Assembly: GCF_001424305.1 (NCBI RefSeq)
Contig: NZ_LMPD01000003.1
Location: 420,387 to 484,386, forward strand
Direction of reading: 5' to 3'
DNA: 64,000 nt
Source: Pedobacter sp. Leaf176
GTDB lineage: Bacteria; Bacteroidota; Bacteroidia; Sphingobacteriales; Sphingobacteriaceae
Shown here in pieces: positions 59,580 to 64,000 of the stretch (positions are counted from its first letter, which is position 1; each line of letters begins with the position of its first letter). Below the pieces are notes generated by a model, which did not search any database, had not been told where the DNA came from, and was given only the letters and a program-made list of their open reading frames with translations. The position numbers were made by a program, and so were the translations under genes.

Positions 59580-61925
59580 TTATCGCATAAGCCTTACCTG
59601 GTAAATATCGGCAATTTTCGCTTCCTTATTCGCTTCAAACCTGACAGTTATTTCCTTCTCTAATAAAGATACCGGAATCAAAATATCTTTGGAGAAAAAT
59701 GTGGAGCCATCATTGCCATTCATTACAATTTGCTTGATAAGTTGACCATTGATCAATACATTAAAGTTTCTATTTTTATCGGCTCCATATAACAAAATCC
59801 TAAGTTTTCGGGCTTCCAGATCCTTATTCCTCAAAACATAACTGAACCAACCAGATCCACTTCTAAAATGCTGCTCCTTAAAAGTACCATTATCTGTTTT
59901 CTCGCCTTTAAAATTGTGGTCAGATTCTGGTTGTTGCTCACCAGTATTTACCACATCAATGGTTGCCAGCTCCAATTCCTGCTTCTCATTTTCAGCAAGC
60001 TGAATGGCTTTCACACGTTCCGGCAAGCCCTCTACTGAAGTGAAAGGAAAATAGACTACATATCGTTTCTCCTCTAAATTATAAAACGGAACAAGCTTCA
60101 AATTTTTGTACTTATTTTGGTAAATAAGAGGTGATGCACTGAAAGACAATGTTTTGTTTGATGAAGATTTTACCTGGTTTGCAAGCGTCGTTTTACTTCC
60201 GGTTACCAAGGGCGCTTCGTTCATCGCCAGAAGCGTTCCTGAAGCAATGTGGCCCATGCGGCTTCCATCTGCAATCATATTCGGCTGAGTAAGCGTATCC
60301 AGTGCTGCTGCCAAAACTACCGGACCGTGTACAAAGGCAACCCAATCAGATCCATCGGGCATAAATTCGGCTGAGGTATGCATCGGTAGGATCACTTTAA
60401 TCTTGTCGCCTGTTGACCATAGTCTATTAATAGCCAGATATCCATTTTCCGCATCTATCACTTTTACAAGCTTTCCATTGACAAATACCTGCATTTTACT
60501 CTTTTCCACCCAGGCAGGACGGCGTATTCTCAAGTCAAATTTTTGTTTCTTTTTCAATGAAAGTTCAAACACGGTAAAATCTGTTTCCGGAAAAGATGTT
60601 TTTTGAATAAGCTGGATCCCACGATCCTTCCATTCCAGTTTTGATGCGATGAACAGGTTTACATATAGGTTTCGTTCATCATGGGCATAAATCATTTCAC
60701 CGTATTTACCATGATTCTCCAGTCCCGATCCTACACAGCACCAAAAACTTTCCTGGGGATTTGAATATGTTCGGTAATGCCCCGGACGCATAGGTGTGAA
60801 ATACACGAATCCGCCTTTGCTGCGTTGTGAGGTTAGAATATGGTTATATAAGGTTCGTTCGTAGTAATCCAAATAGGTATTAGATGGATTAGATAGAAAG
60901 AGTTGCTTTGTTAACTTTAGCATATTATAGGAGTTACAGGTTTCCGGACCTTCCCTTGATTCGAGCATTGATGAAAAGTCATTTGAAGGATGAAAATGTT
61001 CGCGAACGCTGTTACCACCGATGGCTACTGTCCGATGATTTACAACTGTTTTCCAAAAAAAATCTGCAGCCTTGCCCATAGCGGTATCACCATCTGCCAA
61101 TGCGATTTGCTCAAAACCAATCACCTTGGGGATCTGAGTATTAGCATGCAAACCGTTTAAGGCATCTGTATGATTTTCAAGGGGATTCAAAATCGATTGA
61201 TCTGAAAATTGCCTGGCCAGCTTAAGGTATTTCCTATCTCCGGTAATCGAATATACATTGGCAAAAACCTCATTTAATCCTCCATGTTCGCTCTTCAAAA
61301 GTGTTTGAATCTGCTGATCTGTTAACCCTGACACCAAATCAATGCACCAATCGGTAAGCTTAATGAGCATTTTTTTTGCTCTGGCATTTCCAGCAACTGC
61401 ATAAGCATCATATAGGCCGGCGTAAATTTTATGAATGTTGTACAGGGGAACCCACTTACCGTTAAGTGAAAAACTTGATGACTTTATATTTCCCGATTTA
61501 ATTTGCTCCCAGATTTTTTTTCCTTCAGGAACTCCGGAAAGGTAGCCATTACCATTTTTGTTCTGGCATTTCTCCAGTTCATCAATCATGTAATCCAGTC
61601 GCTGCTTCACTTTTAAATCGCCTGTTGAGGCATACATTAATGAGAGTGCCGAAACATAGTGCCCCCCAATATGCCCATCCAAACCCGTATTTTCCCAATT
61701 TCCATAAGCACTTGATTTGGGAGTCAAACCTGCCTCAGCCAGGTAAGGTGCCAAAAGTTTATCGGCATCAAGAGAGAGCATGTAGGCTTTGTCTGTCTCT
61801 TGAGCAGCCAAGAAAGGACTTTCCAACAAACGGACATCAGCTAAATTAAATGCGGTAAGTGTTTTCTGTGCCAGACAACTTAAGGCAACAAATAAAAAAC
61901 ACATAAGGGAAAAGATAAATTTCAT
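59580..61925 (-). CDS. GH127-type beta-L-arabinofuranosidase (DUF1680)
   Basis: 781 aa with a signal peptide ending near L-S-C-L-A-Q (residue 20), so it acts in the periplasm or at the surface. The (alpha/alpha)6-barrel core shows E328 and C330 in P-E-T-C-N-S-Y-N-M, and C396-C397 in F-W-C-C-V-G-S-G. These match the zinc-binding Glu/Cys set of the Bifidobacterium enzyme HypBA1, in which one of the paired cysteines is the nucleophile. A beta-sandwich and an extra C-terminal domain follow. GH146 is a close alternative. It is 28 bp after the GH2 gene, hence one operon. Confidence 0.88.
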   Translation of the reverse strand: MKFIFSLMCFLFVALSCLAQKTLTAFNLADVRLLESPFLAAQETDKAYMLSLDADKLLAPYLAEAGLTPKSSAYGNWENTGLDGHIGGHYVSALSLMYASTGDLKVKQRLDYMIDELEKCQNKNGNGYLSGVPEGKKIWEQIKSGNIKSSSFSLNGKWVPLYNIHKIYAGLYDAYAVAGNARAKKMLIKLTDWCIDLVSGLTDQQIQTLLKSEHGGLNEVFANVYSITGDRKYLKLARQFSDQSILNPLENHTDALNGLHANTQIPKVIGFEQIALADGDTAMGKAADFFWKTVVNHRTVAIGGNSVREHFHPSNDFSSMLESREGPETCNSYNMLKLTKQLFLSNPSNTYLDYYERTLYNHILTSQRSKGGFVYFTPMRPGHYRTYSNPQESFWCCVGSGLENHGKYGEMIYAHDERNLYVNLFIASKLEWKDRGIQLIQKTSFPETDFTVFELSLKKKQKFDLRIRRPAWVEKSKMQVFVNGKLVKVIDAENGYLAINRLWSTGDKIKVILPMHTSAEFMPDGSDWVAFVHGPVVLAAALDTLTQPNMIADGSRMGHIASGTLLAMNEAPLVTGSKTTLANQVKSSSNKTLSFSASPLIYQNKYKNLKLVPFYNLEEKRYVVYFPFTSVEGLPERVKAIQLAENEKQELELATIDVVNTGEQQPESDHNFKGEKTDNGTFKEQHFRSGSGWFSYVLRNKDLEARKLRILLYGADKNRNFNVLINGQLIKQIVMNGNDGSTFFSKDILIPVSLLEKEITVRFEANKEAKIADIYQVRLMR

Positions 61926-61953
61926 TATTTTGTTAATAGTAAATAATTATAGG

Positions 61954-64000
61954 TTAATCAACATTGGGTATCAGTAGTTTGAGCTGACACGACTTTATCC
62001 AGGGAGAGGTAAAACGGACATTAATCTCTTCAAATGCTTTTCCAGTCGCTTGAATATAAACAATCATCTTTCCGTGGAATACCCTTTGCTTATTATCAGT
62101 ATAATTGCTCATATCCGAATTGTTTCCAGCTTCCATTCCCAGTAATCTGGCATTACCTATTATTTCACAGATAATTTCATCATCCGAATGCATAACAGGG
62201 ATACCATCATCATCCACAATTTGAAGTTCAATTTGCACAATCCCGTCCTTCCTTTCAAAACTGACTCCTTTACTATTAACGATCTGAATTGCCGATTGAC
62301 GTCTACTGGATTGCAATTTTTTACGCGTAATATCCATTCCCTCTTTGTCCATCCCAATAACTTCTAAACTTCCCTGTGCATAAGCAATGTCCCAAAAAAT
62401 AATCCCGGTTTTAGTATCGTAAGGTTTGGTTTTCCCAACTATTTTCCCATTAAGTTCCAGCCGTGCTTGCTGTGTATTGGTATAACACACTACTCTGATT
62501 TGTTGCCCCTCCTGATAATTCCATATTGGCCAGGCGTCCATAGATGGCGCTCTGTTTTTCTGTTTTCCCTGTTCCGACTCAAGATTAGACCATACATCAT
62601 TTGCAGCTCCTCCGCCTGCCAGGGAATAGGTTCCTAAAAAGGCCATTGGTTTGTCAGACCATAAGGACTGCCGAAAGTAGCCACGGGGTTTGATAAAGCC
62701 TCCGAAATCCAGTAAACCAGAATAAAACCCTCTTGATGGCCATCTTCCTGATTCGCCCAGATAATCAATACCAGTCCAAAGAAACTGTCCGAATATATAT
62801 TCGTTATCAGTTACAGCCTTCCATGCGTCGAAATCATGCCGGTTTTCACTACCAAAAATTACGCGTTTGGGATAGTGCTTGTGGTCCTGAGCATAGCGGC
62901 TTTCCGTGTAATTATATCCGGCAATATCCAAAGTGCCGGGATAATCTGTTTCGTTTGACATTGCAACTCCTGCCAGTCCGGCTGTTACCGGGCGGCTGGC
63001 GTCATATTTTCTCACAACAGCGGATAGCCTTTTAGCGATTTCACCCAATTGCGACGCATCTGGTGCATCTTTTTTATAGCCTCCGAAGATAGGTTGGGTA
63101 AAACCACCTTCTTTAGTGCCTGCTAATACTGGATGTGAGTATGGGTCGTTGGGATAGTCCACCTCGTTGCCGATGCTCCAAGCAAAAATGGAAATGTGAT
63201 TACGATCGCGCTTTACCATATCTGCAAGGTCTCGTTCTCCCCACTCCTTAAAAAAATCGTTTGACCCCTGAAATCCAGGCGTACCTACATTCCATCCCTG
63301 AAGCCATTTTCGCTTTGCAAATTCCCATTCATCAAAAGCTTCGTTCATGACCAGTAAGCCCAGCTCGTCGCAAAGTTTATACAATAATGGGCTTTGCGGA
63401 TTGTGGCTGGTGCGTATCGCGTTGACACCGAGAGATTTCAATGTAATCAATCTGCGGCGCCATACCTCTGAGTAAAATTCTGCACCGAGAACGCCAGCAT
63501 CGTGGTGCAGGCATACACCCTTTATCTTCATCCATGCACCGTTGAGTGCAAAACCCTTGTCTGCATCAAACGTAAATTGCCGAAAACCAGTCTGTACAGA
63601 ATTACTGTCAACTACTTTTTTGTCCTGAATAATCCTGGTGCGCAAAGTGTAAAGAATCGGTGTCTCAAGGCTCCACAATTTAGGCTCATTAACAGTCAAA
63701 TCAGATTTGAACTGGCTGCTATCGCCAGCTTTCAAAGAAACTTTATTTGTTTTCTTCGTCACTACGAAGCCTTTATTATCAACCAGTTCCTGTATTATAG
63801 AAAAATAACTGAACTTTTGCGAATCGTTTTTCACCGCAGTCTGCAGGTGCAGAATGCCCTTTTTAATCGTGACCTCCGGGTAAATATAAACGCCCCATTG
63901 CTGCAGGTGCAAAGGGTTCGCCTTAATCAGCCAGACATCCCTGTAAATTCCTGATCCGGTGTACCAGCGTGAATCGGCATCTAAGCGATGGTCTACCCGC
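61954..64000 (-). CDS. Glycoside hydrolase family 2 enzyme (beta-galactosidase-like), N-terminus beyond the window
   Basis: The frame stays open to the right edge, where it reads S-R-W-Y-T-G-S-G-I-Y-R-D-V-W-L, the conserved GH2 sugar-binding domain end, so the start lies outside. The TIM barrel has N-x-I-R-T-S-H-N-P near the middle, S-I-G-N-E-V with the acid/base Glu, and F-G-S-E-N with the likely nucleophile Glu. C-terminal beta domains follow. Substrate is probably a beta-galactoside or similar; with GH127 it points to arabinose- and galactose-containing plant glycans. Confidence 0.9.
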   Translation of the reverse strand, partial: RVDHRLDADSRWYTGSGIYRDVWLIKANPLHLQQWGVYIYPEVTIKKGILHLQTAVKNDSQKFSYFSIIQELVDNKGFVVTKKTNKVSLKAGDSSQFKSDLTVNEPKLWSLETPILYTLRTRIIQDKKVVDSNSVQTGFRQFTFDADKGFALNGAWMKIKGVCLHHDAGVLGAEFYSEVWRRRLITLKSLGVNAIRTSHNPQSPLLYKLCDELGLLVMNEAFDEWEFAKRKWLQGWNVGTPGFQGSNDFFKEWGERDLADMVKRDRNHISIFAWSIGNEVDYPNDPYSHPVLAGTKEGGFTQPIFGGYKKDAPDASQLGEIAKRLSAVVRKYDASRPVTAGLAGVAMSNETDYPGTLDIAGYNYTESRYAQDHKHYPKRVIFGSENRHDFDAWKAVTDNEYIFGQFLWTGIDYLGESGRWPSRGFYSGLLDFGGFIKPRGYFRQSLWSDKPMAFLGTYSLAGGGAANDVWSNLESEQGKQKNRAPSMDAWPIWNYQEGQQIRVVCYTNTQQARLELNGKIVGKTKPYDTKTGIIFWDIAYAQGSLEVIGMDKEGMDITRKKLQSSRRQSAIQIVNSKGVSFERKDGIVQIELQIVDDDGIPVMHSDDEIICEIIGNARLLGMEAGNNSDMSNYTDNKQRVFHGKMIVYIQATGKAFEEINVRFTSPWIKSCQLKLLIPNVD

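Overview
The window reads as chromosomal DNA from a Bacteroidota, most likely a Sphingobacteriaceae member close to Pedobacter. The grounds are: low-to-moderate GC, SusC/SusD outer-membrane pairs with an ECF sigma/FecR module, several promoters fitting the Bacteroidota pattern (TTTG, about 19 bp, TAnnTTTG), and the protein families throughout. Species assignment is inference. I see no rRNA, tRNA, CRISPR array, insertion sequence or phage gene.

Region 1 (1-20060) is a nitrate-assimilation and molybdenum-cofactor island. A tightly overlapping plus-strand operon (xdhC, mocA, moaA, moeA, moaD, moeB-rhodanese, moaE, a moaC-moaB fusion, a MOSC protein) makes and tailors molybdopterin. A minus-strand cobA makes the siroheme precursor. 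A second plus-strand operon carries nirB, nirD, a small outer-membrane protein, narK, a single-chain NADH-type nitrate reductase (NasA fused to a flavoprotein and a BFD-like [2Fe-2S] domain), a nitrate-reductase-associated protein and an unusual rubredoxin fused to a degenerate sulfite/nitrite-reductase scaffold. mobA and a four-cysteine Fnr-like regulator close the island. A Crp/Fnr-type inverted repeat lies in front of nirB.

Region 2 (20150-24449) is a TonB-dependent siderophore-type receptor with a PepSY membrane protein, preceded by a promoter whose -33 box sits inside a Fur-like 7-1-7 palindrome. A stand-alone response regulator is divergent from it.

Region 3 (24634-28718) is a reactive-sulfur cluster: two YeeE/YedE-type half-transporters, a persulfide-dioxygenase-like MBL/rhodanese protein, a TauE/SafE exporter and a Crp/Fnr-type regulator. 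A near-identical 18-bp motif precedes both the MBL gene and the TauE gene.

Region 4 (28740-43095) is a patchwork of redox and detoxification genes with local regulators: an Old Yellow Enzyme/SDR/SDR/MDR operon divergent from an HxlR gene, an SGNH hydrolase, an F420-reductase-like protein, a second HxlR gene divergent from two luciferase-like flavin oxidoreductases, an SDR, two AraC regulators, OsmC, and a phenolic-acid decarboxylase beside a secreted esterase.

Region 5 (43289-59249) is an ECF sigma/FecR/SusC/SusD locus whose accessory genes are not glycan-active. They are four secreted TlpA/DUF4369-type thioredoxin proteins, a trypsin-like S1C protease, an S41 tail-specific protease and a lipoprotein. 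I regard it as the best candidate for an undescribed nutrient-acquisition system, perhaps for peptides. Region 6 (59580-64000) holds a GH127-type beta-L-arabinofuranosidase and a GH2 enzyme that runs off the right edge.
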